Source of the DNA: Belliella filtrata
GTDB lineage: Bacteria > Bacteroidota > Bacteroidia > Cytophagales > Cyclobacteriaceae
Length of the DNA: 64,000 nucleotides
Assembly: GCF_022549775.1 (NCBI RefSeq)
Contig: NZ_JAKZGP010000003.1
Span: forward strand, 104,289-168,288
Direction of reading: 5' to 3'
Shown: one piece after another, positions 43,478-55,400 of the stretch
How positions within the stretch are numbered: the first letter of the stretch is position 1
How the letters are laid out: each line of letters starts with the position of its first letter
The notes under the pieces: model-generated
Database searches by the model: none
Told to the model about the DNA's origin: nothing
What the model saw: only the letters and a program-made list of their open reading frames with translations
Position numbers and translations under genes: made by a program

Positions 43478-46400
43478 ATGAAGCAGATCTTACGCTACTT
43501 TATCTTATTTGTCGGGTTGATATTATTTTCCAATTCAGCCAATGCCCAATTTGACCAAGAGAGATTTGGTAAAAATAGAGTGCAACACAATAATATCGAT
43601 TGGTACTACTTTAGTTCCAATAATTTTGAAGTCTATTATTATGATGGAGGTGTAGCAAATGCGCGCATGGCTATTGATTATTTGGAAAATGAATTTGACA
43701 GGTTGACGCAGTTGATAGGCTATGTAGCTTATACCAAGCCGAAAATTTTTATCTATAATTCACCAGAAGAAATTTTACAAAGCAACTTGAACCTCAACAA
43801 GGATGAATACACCGTTGATGGTCAAACATTTTTCAGCAGATTACTAGGAGAAGTTGCATACCCTGGCACTTGGGAGCAGTTCAAAAATGATCTTCTGTAT
43901 ACTACTTCCAAGGTGATCATTGAAGAAATGCTCTATGGAGCGACTATAGCAGATGCTTTTCAATCTAATTTGATCAATAGCTTCCCTTCTTGGTATGTGG
44001 ATGGAATAGCCATGTATATAGGTTATGGCTGGAGTATGGAAATGGATGATTATATCAGGCATTATTTCAAAAAAGATAGAAAAAATAGAATTCATAGAAT
44101 AAAGGAAGGTGAATCTGCACTTGTAGGTCAGTCTATTTGGAATTACATTACAGAGAAATATGGGAGGAGATATGTTTCAAGTATATTGAACCTAAGTAGA
44201 ATAAGTAGAAATGAAGAGACGAGTATAGCAAATACTTTAGGGGTCAACTATAAAGCATTTGAAGAAGATTGGAAAAAATACTATGAGCAAACCAATGAGT
44301 CTGTACGAGGAACATTCAAAGACTTTAATGAGTCAAACGTAATCACTAGAACAAGATTCAATCATGTTGGAGCTATCAATGATATCAAGTTCAGCCCTGA
44401 TGGGAAGCACCTTGCTTATGTAGTCAATAATGGTGGAAAATTTCAAGTAAGAGTACAAGAAGTCGCCAATAAGAGGGAAAGGATAATTTTGTCAGGTGGA
44501 AGTAGATCAGATCATCAACCTGTAAATTTAACAAGCCCTGTAATTGCATGGAGAGATACCTTAAACTTGACAATAGCAACTTTCAGAAGAGGTACAACAA
44601 CTTTGATCCAGCGCGCCATTGATGGTTCCAATCAAGATAAGATTTACCTGAGAAATATTACACAAATCAAAAGTATAGACTACAATTCCACCGGACGTAA
44701 CATGGTTGTATCTGCTTTGACAAACGGCAAGACAGACATCTATACTTTGAATGTGCGTGGAGTAGGTAAGAGGCTGACCAATGATGCATTTGATAATTTG
44801 GATCCAGTATTCTTGAATGATTCTACAATCATTTTCACATCTAATAAAACCACATTGCCGGATTCGGTGATCAATGTAAGGTATCCTGATGTCAGAGAAC
44901 TCCCCGACTATTTTAATCTGCACAGAATTGACATTACAGATTCATCTGAGGTGATTACAAAATTGACAAATTCAAACTATAGGAACCTGAGGCCTTCCGT
45001 GATGAATGCAAACTTCATCCTACACTTAAGTGATCAAAGTGGGATAATGAACCTGATGAGATCAAGTGCCAATGGTTCTATCTCTAGTCAAATGTCAGCT
45101 TTCAACAGAAGCCTTGAAGCTTTTGATTATAACTCCAGGCTAAATAGGGTCGCCTATTCTTATCGTGATGGTAATCAAAGTGTGTTGATCGTAGAGCCAT
45201 TTTCTAATTCCGACCAGTTTACTCCAAGTACTCCGAGGGTTCAACTGCAGCAGGCAAAGCTTCTAAACGAAAGGATAGCAACAAGAAGAATAGAACAACA
45301 AGAGTCTAGGTCTTCAGCAGAAGTTAATGAGCAAGTGATTGAAAACTTAAAACCAGAAGAGACAAAAATTGACACAGCTTTGAATATCAGGTTGGAGGAT
45401 CTGATGGTAGGTGGACGTACGACTAATCCACCTAGACCAAGACAAGGCATGACTGGAGTGCAAGATACGACCACTAGAGTGCCTGTGCTTCAAGACACGA
45501 TTCCACCAGTTACCAATCAAACAGGCAGTATCAATACTGAAAGGCTAAGGTTTGAAACAAAGGGTGGAATAGATACTGATAATTATACATTTGATACTAT
45601 TCCTTCTATAGAGCAACTCACGGAAAGGCCAAGTCCAGTGGCATCAAGAAATTCTTTGTTGGAGAATTTTAGAAGACAATCTATGCAAAAGCGAGTGGTA
45701 GGGCCAGCAAAGATGAACCCGCAGTTTATTACTACTAGCTTGAAAACGACGTTTGTTGTAGATCCACTCAGAGGATTTGGTATTAACCTAAATGGACAGA
45801 TGTCTGATCTTCTAGATAATCATCGTGTGGAAGGAGGAATTATGACAACACTTGACTTTAGATCTGGAAGCGATATCTTTTTTGACTATCAATATCTAAA
45901 GCAAAGAGTTGATCTTAGGGCAAGGTTTGATAGAAGGGCAATCCAAGTAGCTGATGGAGATTTGACTTTTCAGAGGTATGTATTAACCAAGTCGGAATTA
46001 GGGTTTTCTTATCCTTTCTCGGTGCATAGCAGAGTGATGTTGGCACCATTTGTAGCAAAAACTCAATATTTCAATCTAAACCCTGACTCATTGTTAAGAG
46101 CAGTTATCCCTGAGCAAAACAGGTTTGATGTAAACTATGCAGGAGCTAGGTTTGAATTTGTGGTGGATAAAACAGAGCAGTTGGGCTTGTATATGCAGCA
46201 AGGCTTGAAAGGAAAGATTGGAGCTGTCCATTATCAAGGGCTAAATGAAAGTGAAAGATCATTTACAAATGCGTATTTAGATCTGCGGAATTATCAAAAA
46301 ATCCACAAAAATATAACTTTGGCGACAAGGTTGTATGGAGGGACATTTTTCGGTAAGAACCCTCAGACTTATCTAGTAGGAGGAATGGATAATTGGCTTT

Positions 46401-46903
46401 TCAACCAATTCTATAGACCACCTGCAAATAGACCTGAGGCTTCTCCGGTGAGAAACTCAGGAGGGGTAGAGAATTCTAACATTTTATTTGCTGAATTTGT
46501 AGATTTAAGAGGATACAATTATGACGAAATCAGAGGAAGAAATGTAATTACATTCACCTCTGAGCTTCGTATTCCTTTATTTTCTTATCTCTCAAGAGGG
46601 AATATTACATCAAACTTTATCAAGAATTTCCAACTAGTGGCTTTCTATGATGTTGGTACTGCTTGGAATGAATCACCACCATGGGAGCGTATCAATGATC
46701 AAAATACCGAAGTCATTAACTCGGAAGGTTCTCCATTTATCATCACGATAAATAATTTCAACAACCCTTGGTTACAAAGCTACGGTGCTGGTTTGCGAAC
46801 CGTTTTGCTCAATTATTACGTTAAATTTGATTTGGCCAGACCTGTGAGAAATTTTCAGACAGACGACCTTAAATTTTATGTAACCTTAGGTTACAATTTC
46901 TAA
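43478..46903 (+). CDS. Large outer-membrane protein: peptidase-MA-like domain, TolB-like propeller and Omp85-like barrel
   Basis: The 1141-residue protein has a signal peptide (ending NSANAQ). Residues 24 to about 260 resemble the gluzincin peptidase-MA fold, with SWYVDGIAMYIGYG at 171. The catalytic HExxH position reads VIIEEMLYG (146-154), so the zinc site is lost. Residues about 285 to 560 are a WD40-like TolB-type propeller (INDIKFSPDGKHLAYV, DNLDPVFLNDSTIIFTSNKT). A low-complexity linker follows, and residues about 745 to 1141 form a beta-barrel with the Omp85/BamA-like signature LRGYNYDEIRGRNVITFTSELRIPL and a final F. Function is unknown; surface assembly or secretion is likely. Confidence 0.8.
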   Translation: MKQILRYFILFVGLILFSNSANAQFDQERFGKNRVQHNNIDWYYFSSNNFEVYYYDGGVANARMAIDYLENEFDRLTQLIGYVAYTKPKIFIYNSPEEILQSNLNLNKDEYTVDGQTFFSRLLGEVAYPGTWEQFKNDLLYTTSKVIIEEMLYGATIADAFQSNLINSFPSWYVDGIAMYIGYGWSMEMDDYIRHYFKKDRKNRIHRIKEGESALVGQSIWNYITEKYGRRYVSSILNLSRISRNEETSIANTLGVNYKAFEEDWKKYYEQTNESVRGTFKDFNESNVITRTRFNHVGAINDIKFSPDGKHLAYVVNNGGKFQVRVQEVANKRERIILSGGSRSDHQPVNLTSPVIAWRDTLNLTIATFRRGTTTLIQRAIDGSNQDKIYLRNITQIKSIDYNSTGRNMVVSALTNGKTDIYTLNVRGVGKRLTNDAFDNLDPVFLNDSTIIFTSNKTTLPDSVINVRYPDVRELPDYFNLHRIDITDSSEVITKLTNSNYRNLRPSVMNANFILHLSDQSGIMNLMRSSANGSISSQMSAFNRSLEAFDYNSRLNRVAYSYRDGNQSVLIVEPFSNSDQFTPSTPRVQLQQAKLLNERIATRRIEQQESRSSAEVNEQVIENLKPEETKIDTALNIRLEDLMVGGRTTNPPRPRQGMTGVQDTTTRVPVLQDTIPPVTNQTGSINTERLRFETKGGIDTDNYTFDTIPSIEQLTERPSPVASRNSLLENFRRQSMQKRVVGPAKMNPQFITTSLKTTFVVDPLRGFGINLNGQMSDLLDNHRVEGGIMTTLDFRSGSDIFFDYQYLKQRVDLRARFDRRAIQVADGDLTFQRYVLTKSELGFSYPFSVHSRVMLAPFVAKTQYFNLNPDSLLRAVIPEQNRFDVNYAGARFEFVVDKTEQLGLYMQQGLKGKIGAVHYQGLNESERSFTNAYLDLRNYQKIHKNITLATRLYGGTFFGKNPQTYLVGGMDNWLFNQFYRPPANRPEASPVRNSGGVENSNILFAEFVDLRGYNYDEIRGRNVITFTSELRIPLFSYLSRGNITSNFIKNFQLVAFYDVGTAWNESPPWERINDQNTEVINSEGSPFIITINNFNNPWLQSYGAGLRTVLLNYYVKFDLARPVRNFQTDDLKFYVTLGYNF

Positions 46904-46925
46904 ACCAATTGATTAAAAAATAAAT

Positions 46926-47804
46926 ATGCTAAAATCAATGACAGGCTATGGATTGGCCGGTTTTGAAGATGATACATTTGTGATAAGTGTTGAAGTCAAA
47001 ACACTCAATTCAAAATTTCTGGATCTTTCGATAAGAAGTCCAAGACAATTTTCTGACAAGGAATTTGAAATCAGAAATCTTGTAAGTGCTAAACTTGAAA
47101 GAGGTAAAGTGAATTTGTCCATTGATTTTTCAAGAAAGTCTTCAGAGGACTTGCCTGTAGGATTCAATGAGCCTCTTTTTGCTTCTTATTTTCAGAAGTA
47201 TTTGGGATTAGCAGATTTGGTAGGAGCGGATAAGGCAGATTTGTTCAAGCTTGCTGTACAATCCCCAAATGTGATGATTCAGAACCTGGAAAAGACTTCT
47301 GTTACAGAGGATTGGGAAATAGTGAAGAAGGTAGTGGAGGAAGCATTAGATAATTGTGATGCATTCAGAAAAGATGAGGGACAAGTCTTAGCGCAAAAGT
47401 TCAAAGAAAATCTATCGATAATCAGAACTGGATTAGAAAGTATCAAAGAAGAAGATCCAATTCGTAAAGACAGGATTAGGAAGCGTATCAAAAACAATTT
47501 CAAAGAGTGGTTAGAGGAAAATAGCTTTGATGAAAATAGATTTGAGCAAGAGCTTATTTACTATTTCGAAAAATTAGATATTACAGAAGAGATAGTTCGA
47601 CTTGCAACCCACTTGGATTACTTTGAGAAAAATTTAAAGGAACTTCAAAGTCAAGGGAAAAAGTTAGGTTTTATCAGTCAAGAAATAGGAAGAGAAATCA
47701 ATACCATTGGTTCAAAAGCAAATGATGCATCAATTCAAAAGCATGTCATTGTTATGAAAGATGAACTTGAGAAGATTAAAGAACAGGCTCTGAACATTCT
47801 GTAA
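46926..47804 (+). CDS. yicC: YicC family protein (endoribonuclease-related)
   Basis: The 292-residue protein opens with LKSMTGYGLAGFEDD and continues VEVKTLNSKFLDLSIRSPRQF, the hallmark of YicC. The C-terminal DUF1732 part ends with NTIGSKANDASIQKHVIVMKDELEKIKEQALNI. E. coli YicC has been described as an endoribonuclease acting on small RNA. The start lies 22 bp after the outer-membrane gene, in one operon. A perfect bidirectional terminator follows. Confidence 0.93.
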   Translation: MLKSMTGYGLAGFEDDTFVISVEVKTLNSKFLDLSIRSPRQFSDKEFEIRNLVSAKLERGKVNLSIDFSRKSSEDLPVGFNEPLFASYFQKYLGLADLVGADKADLFKLAVQSPNVMIQNLEKTSVTEDWEIVKKVVEEALDNCDAFRKDEGQVLAQKFKENLSIIRTGLESIKEEDPIRKDRIRKRIKNNFKEWLEENSFDENRFEQELIYYFEKLDITEEIVRLATHLDYFEKNLKELQSQGKKLGFISQEIGREINTIGSKANDASIQKHVIVMKDELEKIKEQALNIL

Positions 47805-47885
47805 TTTGATTAGCTCCTCAAAGTTGGATTCAATAAACTTTATGCTTGAAAAAAATGATGAGTTTGTGCTAAAAAAAGTGTTTGT

Positions 47886-47919
47886 AACTAAAAAAGGGGC
47901 TTAAGCCCCTTTTTTAGTT
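47886..47919. terminator. Perfect 34-bp palindromic bidirectional terminator
   Basis: AACTAAAAAAGGGGCTT followed by its exact reverse complement, with A- and T-tracts on each side of the GGGGCTTAAGCCCC core. It ends transcription of yicC (+) and tonB (-), whose genes converge here. Confidence 0.9.
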
Positions 47920-47925
47920 TTATGA

Positions 47926-48600
47926 TTAACCAAGTTTAAACTTGATCGGTAATCTCATTCTTACCCTTACTGGTCTACCTCTTTGTTTTCCAGGTTCCCA
48001 TTTCGGTGCGTTCTGAACTACTCTCATAGCTTCCTCGTTACAACCTCCGCCAATTCCTCTCAGTACTTCAACGTCTTGAATTGTACCATCGGTGTTGACA
48101 ACGAAAACTACGTATACTGTACCTTCTATACCCATTCTTCTTGCTTGAGTTGGGTACTTAAGATTCTTTCTCAAGTATTCGTTCCAACCTTCATATCCCC
48201 CTGGAGGCATTGGTACGTTTTCTACCACATCAAAGATTTCATCAGCTTTTTCCACTACAGGTGCATCAGCTATTACAATTTCTTTGATAACAGTCTCTTC
48301 TTTTACGTCCACATCAAAATCCACTTCGATTTTTTCTTCAATCTCCACTTCATCTGGAACCTCCTGAATGATTGGTTGCTCAACTGGTGGTGGTGGCGGT
48401 GGTGGTTGCTCTGTAATCGGAATATCCAGCAATTCTTCAAAGTCATCTGGAACTTGTCCTAAATCTTTCAGCGCAAGTGCATCATAAGACTTGTGCTCAA
48501 AAGCAAGTAGAACTAATCCCACGCTGACAAGAAGACCCAAGTTCAGGAACATCCCTGACCTTTTGGTTAAATCCGCTTTTGGCGTCTTCTTAGCTTCCAT
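47926..48600 (-). CDS. tonB: Energy transducer TonB
   Basis: The 224-residue protein has a short cytoplasmic N-terminus, one membrane segment (residues 18 to 36) and a Pro/Glu-rich periplasmic span with a run of seven prolines. The C-terminal TonB domain (residues 135 to 224) shows YPTQARRMGIEGTVYVVFVVNTDGTI and WEPGKQRGRPVRVRMRLPIKFKL. It passes the proton-motive force to outer-membrane TonB-dependent receptors. exbB/exbD are not in the window. It is the last gene of the minus-strand run that begins at tatA, 71 bp after vanZ. Confidence 0.95.
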   Translation of the reverse strand: MEAKKTPKADLTKRSGMFLNLGLLVSVGLVLLAFEHKSYDALALKDLGQVPDDFEELLDIPITEQPPPPPPPVEQPIIQEVPDEVEIEEKIEVDFDVDVKEETVIKEIVIADAPVVEKADEIFDVVENVPMPPGGYEGWNEYLRKNLKYPTQARRMGIEGTVYVVFVVNTDGTIQDVEVLRGIGGGCNEEAMRVVQNAPKWEPGKQRGRPVRVRMRLPIKFKLG

Positions 48601-48671
48601 GGTTGTTTACTTTATAAAGGTTATTAATTTATTTCCTTTTGGAGAGAACAATTCTAGTTAATTATTTTTAC

Positions 48672-49052
48672 TTATACAAGTTTGTTATCGTACTTATATA
48701 AAATATAAAAACAAATTATTCCAACGGCTCCTCCAGCGATATTTGCGGCAATGTCCATAAAGTCAAATGTCCTCATAGGAACCATACCCTGCAAATACTC
48801 TACTAATATAGCAATAAAAATTCCAAAAACTAAATAAATAGTGAAAAATGTTTTAATATTTTTCTTCTTTGGAATTCTCATCCACAGGAACAATAGAACA
48901 AAAAATAGTCCAAAGTGGGCTATTTTGTCAATGTGTGGTATATTAGGAGCCTTTGGGAGTTCATCTCCTGGTTTAAGCATCAAGAATAATAATATCCCTA
49001 ACCAGCTTAATCCAAGAAGTAATTTATTATGCTTTTTTAGAAAATTAAGCAC
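48672..49052 (-). CDS. VanZ family membrane protein
   Basis: The product of about 126 residues has three to four membrane segments and the VanZ pattern [19 protein letters not shown] with [24 protein letters not shown]. In Bacteroidota it is regularly found beside gcvH and sprA. GTG at 49052 is the most likely start, overlapping the gcvH stop by 8 bp; a TTG at 49055 is also in frame. No biochemical function is settled for this branch. Confidence 0.88.
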   Translation of the reverse strand: MLNFLKKHNKLLLGLSWLGILLFLMLKPGDELPKAPNIPHIDKIAHFGLFFVLLFLWMRIPKKKNIKTFFTIYLVFGIFIAILVEYLQGMVPMRTFDFMDIAANIAGGAVGIICFYILYKYDNKLV

Positions 49053-49422
49053 CAACTAGTGCGGCATAATCATCAGCTGATAAAAGGTCTGAAGGAAGAT
49101 CTCCGGAGAACTTCACCTTGATCATCCATCCAGCTCCATAAGGGTCTTCATTGACTACTTCGGGAGCTGATTCTAGCTCTTCGTTGAATTCGATGATTTC
49201 ACCTTCCAGAGGCATAAATAGATCTGATACAGTCTTTACTGCTTCTACTGTCCCGAATACCTCACCAGTGGCGATGGTCTCTCCGACAGTTTCTACTTCC
49301 ACATAAACGATGTCACCCAGTTCTCTTTGAGCAAACTCAGTAATTCCAATGGTAGCTACATCACCATCTACTTTTACCCATTCGTGATCATTTGTGTACT
49401 TGAGGTCTTTAGGAAAATTCAT
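49045..49422 (-). CDS. gcvH: Glycine cleavage system H protein
   Basis: The ATG at 49422 ([18 protein letters not shown]) gives 125 residues. The lipoyl-acceptor lysine is Lys63 in [11 protein letters not shown]. The lipoyl fold continues with [30 protein letters not shown]. It shuttles the aminomethyl group between the P and T proteins of the glycine cleavage system, which are not encoded here. Its position between sprA and vanZ matches other Bacteroidota. Confidence 0.95.
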   Translation of the reverse strand: MNFPKDLKYTNDHEWVKVDGDVATIGITEFAQRELGDIVYVEVETVGETIATGEVFGTVEAVKTVSDLFMPLEGEIIEFNEELESAPEVVNEDPYGAGWMIKVKFSGDLPSDLLSADDYAALVGA

Positions 49423-49476
49423 AGTTTGTTTTTTATAAGGTGCCCAAAAATACAAGCTTTGAGCGTATGATAAAAC

Positions 49477-52400
49477 CTATTGTGCTAAATTAAATCGTAA
49501 TTGTCCACCAAAGGCAGTTGAACTTCTTCTGAAAGCTGTGGTTACCCTTGGATCATTGATGTTTCTATCAAAATAAAGCGTAATGTTAAGGTTTTGATTG
49601 ATTACATAACCGACCGTAGGCCTAATGGTAATATTTAAGTTACCATTGGTTACTGTACTATTTTCCTCTATTTTTCGCTGTATCTGTCGGGTATCTACCA
49701 CTCTTGTGTTGATTCTAAATTGAAGGTCATTTTCGAGTACCTCTTGTCTGCCCTGTATTTTAAAAGGAATTTTCACACCTGATTTGGTGTACCCTAAGTC
49801 AAACCCAAAGTCTCTGCTTCTCTGCTCTGTCACTTGAGCATTAGAAAAATTCAATCCCAAATTTCTTTCTGAGTTATACTCTACTGCAATATTTAATCGA
49901 TCCTTTGTCAAGAAATCAATTCCAATAAGTGGTGCAAATCGTTCAGTCAATATCACTTGATTCAATATAAATATGGGTATATACATTCCAAACTCATCCG
50001 TAAGCGTAGCTCCAGGTATATTCTGTACTGAATTGAATAGTTCTAATCCAGTTTGGTAAAGAAGAGAATTGGAAAAATTGCTTACTTCATACGTAGAAGA
50101 ATATCCATGAGTGATGTTGATACTCGAGAAATATTCTCTCACCGCTGGTATTTGAGAAAGCCCTTTGTAGTCTAGCCTCCAATTTGGAATAGGGAAAGTA
50201 GGGAAAGGATTGAGGCTCATGGTATTAGGGTCTGCGCCACCATAAGCGGCTAAGAATGCAAGACCTAGTACATCTTGTCCGTTGAGAGCATACTCACCAC
50301 CAGATGAATTGCCAGCATTTAGCCTTCCTTGAATGATGCTACGGTAGCTTTCAAAATCAGTAAATAGTCTAGAATTATTGAATCGATCGTCTCTGGCAAA
50401 AGTGGTTCGAATCATAGAGTAAGTAATGCTATAGCCTCCCATTCTATTAGGGCTCAATGATCCATATTGACCAGGATTGTCAGCGGAGTTTCTAAAAATC
50501 TCACTATACTCACCAGACTCCCTTTTTCTTGCTTCAAATGCAATTCTAAAGTCTTTGAATGGTTCTGCTATACCATTTATTTGTAGGTTTTTAGCTTGAT
50601 TTTGTCTGAATTGTTGCGTGAGTTCAGCGCTGGATGCCAACAGCCCATTATCAGCTATTCCAAAACGCATGTTTGGATTCTGACTACCCATAATAAAGCC
50701 GAACCCCGGATTTAGGAAGCTTCTATCCATGCCCAATAGTCCAGTATTGGCCATGTAACCAGGTAAAAACGTTCCTTCAATAATTGAATACCTGAAATTG
50801 ACATCTTTTACCATTGTTAAGAACTTGATGAGCTTATTAGTAAAAGGTGTTCCTATAGTATCCTCTGCATTTACAGCAGGCCTTCCAGGTATAGATGGTC
50901 TTTTTGGTGCAGTGAGTGCTCTGTATTTCGCACTTTTATTGTACAATTTGGTGAAGTCTAGTTTCCCTTGGTAAACTTGTTCTCTGGTATTTTGAATCAT
51001 GTTACCTAAGGTGTCTCGCTGACCAATAGCTCCAGTCATCCAAGTATAGTCAGCTGCATACCTTACGTCTGCATTGACCCAATCTACCACTGGTATTTTA
51101 TTCAGAGGGATTTTGTAATTGACATCTATTCTATGATTGTAATTTGTCGTTCTACCTAGCCTCCTGATGTTGTTTCTGATAGAGTCAATCTTTGCTTGTG
51201 AATCAATATCACCTTCTGGTTCATCTACTACAGCCATTACCCTGCTCATAAAATCTACCCTGAGATTTTTGGTCAAATCCCAATTCAAGTTGTAAAACCT
51301 GTTGATAAAGAAACTTTTTTGGAAAAATGGATCAACTCCGTCTGTGGTCAAATCATCATTTCTGTATTGTGTCCTCATAAATCTCCTATCTACGTCTATC
51401 CTTGCACCGACTTGACTAGGTGAAAAGTTGAAATTGATATCTTTGATTAGTTTAAGGTATTTTCCGTCCAGGAATGAAGCATTCTTGAAAGGCTCAAAAG
51501 AAAGTGGTTTTGGTTGATAGTTGTAAGCTATATTTCCTACATATGTTTCAAAGGTGTAAGACTCTGTATTGATATTACTTTGTCTCACAGATCCATAGGC
51601 ATAAGAGAATGAAAAGTTGCTTAAATCATATATTCTGGAGTTTTCTTTCTCTGGATTTCTATTTTTGCGGACGTTTGTAAAGCCAATGTTTCGACGTTTG
51701 ACTTGGTCTAGGACTTGTGATCGATATAGTGCTCGATCTGCATCATTGGTGAATTTACTTAGTGCAAGTTCAAATGGGACATCTTGGTTTAGTGGGTCAA
51801 ATTCTGGCCTTGTACTTGAATTTTCCAAACTAACGTACATTGGTATGCTTACATTGATGGCTTCTGGGAGTAATTTTTCTACACTCACATTTGCAGAGAC
51901 ATCATACTGAGTAGTAGATTCTCGGGCCCTTTGACTGAGTCTGGTTTCTAATCCACCAAACCCAAATGAATTGTGTCTTATAGAGGTGGAAATGGTCGCC
52001 ACATCAGCGATTTTGGTGTTTAATATAGCATTTGCTGCCCATCCTGCTGACTCATTGAATCCAGTAGTTCTTAATTCATTTGCCCAAATACAAACCGATC
52101 TTGAGGCAGTTCCTGATTCGCCTGGATTTCTGATCCCAATCATCATTCCTTGGATCAAGCTCAATTCAGGCCTACCCACTACTGTGACTTTGTATTGATT
52201 CACATCTTGGGTGAAAGGTAAGTTTAGTGGGACTCTTTGATTGTCACGAGCTACTTTTACACCAACAATTTCAGAAATAGCAATGTCTATTTCATTTTCC
52301 AAAGGCCAGATTTGTCTAGGATCTCTAGTGCCTTTAGGAGTAATTCTAAGAGGTACTTCGATTTCATAGTAGTTGTCTGTATAATCAGTCCCTAATCTTA

Positions 52401-55400
52401 GGAAGGCTGTGAGTTCACCATCTTCGGCATCATCACTATCAGCATGGAAAAACATTTTCAATCTCTCGAATTGAACCAAATCCTGGCGGGTGTTTTTAAA
52501 TACTGCCCTTGCATCTCTAGCCTGTAAGTCTTCTACACATAGTCTTAAGGACTGCTCATTAAGTTGTCTTTCGACAGTAGATAAGTTATCTCTATCTCTT
52601 GTAATTCCAGGAGGAAGTACATAGGGACTTTGCGTAGCACTTCCTTGGCTGTTTTCTTCAATATTTACCACGCCAACTGTTAAGTTGGAATTGTCTGGCT
52701 CTGGAATTTCAAAAAATCCTCTTTCAAATAAAGATTCCTGAAAGACCCTCCATTGAGACCCCACAAGTCTAAAGTTTGCCATTCTCATCACTACAGGCTG
52801 TTCGAAGTCAGTAAGGTATGTTCTCATAAACCTAATGGACTTGAATCCAGAGATATCACCTTCAACACGATCAGGGGTTCTCACTGGAATTCTGAAAAGG
52901 TACCAACTTACTTCATCACCACTTTGAGTTGTGGTGACTCTATCTACTATATAGTTTGAACCTACTTCTAGTTGACCAGGCCTGAGGTCTATTTCGTATT
53001 CATAATAGCTCTCAAGTTCGTTGATTGTGTTATCGTTATTGAGGTCTTCGTTGTTTGGTAAATTTGAACCAGATGGAGTATAAGCAAGGTTTTGATTGGC
53101 AGTGATTGGTGTATTCCCTTCCATGCCATTGAAATTTTTGTAACGCTCAAGGATTTTCACATTGTCTTGATCCAAGTTTTCGTCAAGGTAATATTGGAAA
53201 TTATCAGCCGATGGATCACTCATGATTTGGTTCATGGCCAGTTGTGAGACATTGAGCCTGTTGATAAATCTACTTCTGAAGAAATTTACCTCATCTTCAT
53301 CTTTTAATCCATCAAGACCTACATCTTGATTTTCTCGGGCTTCTGGTGAATTGTCAAATGCTGGAATTAAAAATTGCTCTCGCGTAATTCTTCCCCACTC
53401 TGTAGTAGGGGTATTTGAAGGATCACCATCTGCAGGAAGTCCATTTTCAAAACCATGTCTACCGTCTTTGATCAAGTCTTCTGAAACATCTCCAAGATTG
53501 AACCTTAGCTTACCACCTGTAGTGTTGTTTGCATTGAATCTTCCGTCAAGGACTCTTCCATTTTCTCCTTGAATGAATGGATCCAAAAGCCAAAATTCTA
53601 TGTATTCAATATTCGTTCGGTCAAAATCTACTTCTGTTGTAATTGCTCTGGTAACACCTCCATAATTGTTTCTTGGATTGGGTAATAACCCTTCGGAGGT
53701 TAAGCCAGTGTTATAATTATACATTCCCCGCTCATGTGGGAAATACGCCATTTCAAACAGTGGTTCTGGTACGATTATAACATCACGATCTCTTCTAGGG
53801 AAGATTTCTTGAGGAATCACCCTTCTTACATAGTGGTTTTGCCTATCCTCTCTAGTAATATTGGTAGGTACTCCTGGTCCTGACTCTCTATAGAATACAT
53901 TGTCAATATTGTACCATGATATTTTTGCTCTTCTGTAGGCATTTCCCAGCCTGTCTTCTGTAAGATCGCTGAGGTCGAATTGATTGTCTTCTGTTTTTGG
54001 TGTAGCTGCTAAGTGCCAATTTTGCGCAGCAGCTCCACCAAGGTTGAACGGAGTGATTGCTGTCTCAAAATCATCAATGTAGGCAGCTTGTTCACCATTT
54101 ACCCTGTTTGACGTCCCAGGGAGTAGTTGAGCAAATTCACCACTGAATTGGACCAGAGAGCTTTCTTTTGTATTTGTGAAAGGTAGAGCGTCAGCAAGTT
54201 TGGTTAGGAACCTTGATTCGTCACTGTAGTTGGCGTCAAGTCCCCACATGCTGTTTCTCAATGTTTCACTTCCAGCTGCAATTCTTGTGATGTTTGGCCG
54301 CTCATTAAGGTACAAAAAGGTACCCCCAAGGTTGAACTTGTCATTGAACATGTAATCTAACCTTGTACCAAGTAAACTTCGGGTTTGAAACGACACTAAA
54401 TCTGCCTTTTCAAAAGAAACATTGATTCTTTTTCCAGACTGAAGTATGCCTTCGTTCAGAATTGTAAGTCGGCCAATGTTATAATCTATTGTATAATCCA
54501 CACCTTCGGTCAGTGGTATATTTCCCGCTGTAACTACAACCGATCCAGGCGAAATATTCAAACCTGGTAGCATGATGTCAGAGGCTGATCCAGCTGTTAG
54601 ACGTCCTCTCAAGAAATATTTATTGAGTCTTGTGACAAGCTCTGCATCAGCTTGTGTAGTTCTATACAATGTGTCATAGACAAACTTATCGACAAGTGCT
54701 GCTTCATTTGGAAGAAACCTGTTTCTTATTGTAGCGCCAAAAGGTTCTAAGACAGGGAATACGACCATTCCCCTGTCTGGGAAAATGGTGATGCCTGGAA
54801 TGAAGTCAAAATTTCCATCAGGGGATGGGTCATTTTGTGGATTAAGGTTGTCTAACCCGGTGACCCTTATCAGAGGCACATTTTTTAAGTTTTCACCTTC
54901 AAGTAAACTTGGATTGTCTAAACCTGTCCTATCGTCCCTATAGATTACTTGTAGCTGAAAACCATCTTTTTGAATCTGACTAGCATTTAGATTATAGACG
55001 TTTTTCATCATTAAATCCCAGGTAGGGAGACGTGTGTTGATCCTTGCTGGTCTCAACATTTTCATGAAAATGATCTGATCTTCTGGCCTATTTTGGTAAT
55101 CTTCAGACAGTTCTCCTACCTTATAAACTGTCCCGTTGTGTGTGTATTCATAGGAAACAGCTAAAACCTCATCATTTTGTAGTTTTCTAACCAAGGATAT
55201 ATAACCCAACTCTCTATTGAAAATAAATTCATTAGCAGCTAGCTTCCTAGCACCATTGACTTGCTCAAAATCTGATCCTCTGACTAAGTTAAGTGTGGAT
55301 TCAATCGCAGATGATCCGGTATCAAATGGCCTAAAAGATGGATTTCCATTGAGGTTACTGTAGAGTAAGTTGGCGTTATTGGCTGCTGGTGATCCGGGAG

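Noticed and set aside
48383..48413. Tandem GGT/GGC triplets in tonB considered as a microsatellite
   Set aside because: They encode the usual poly-proline stretch of TonB.
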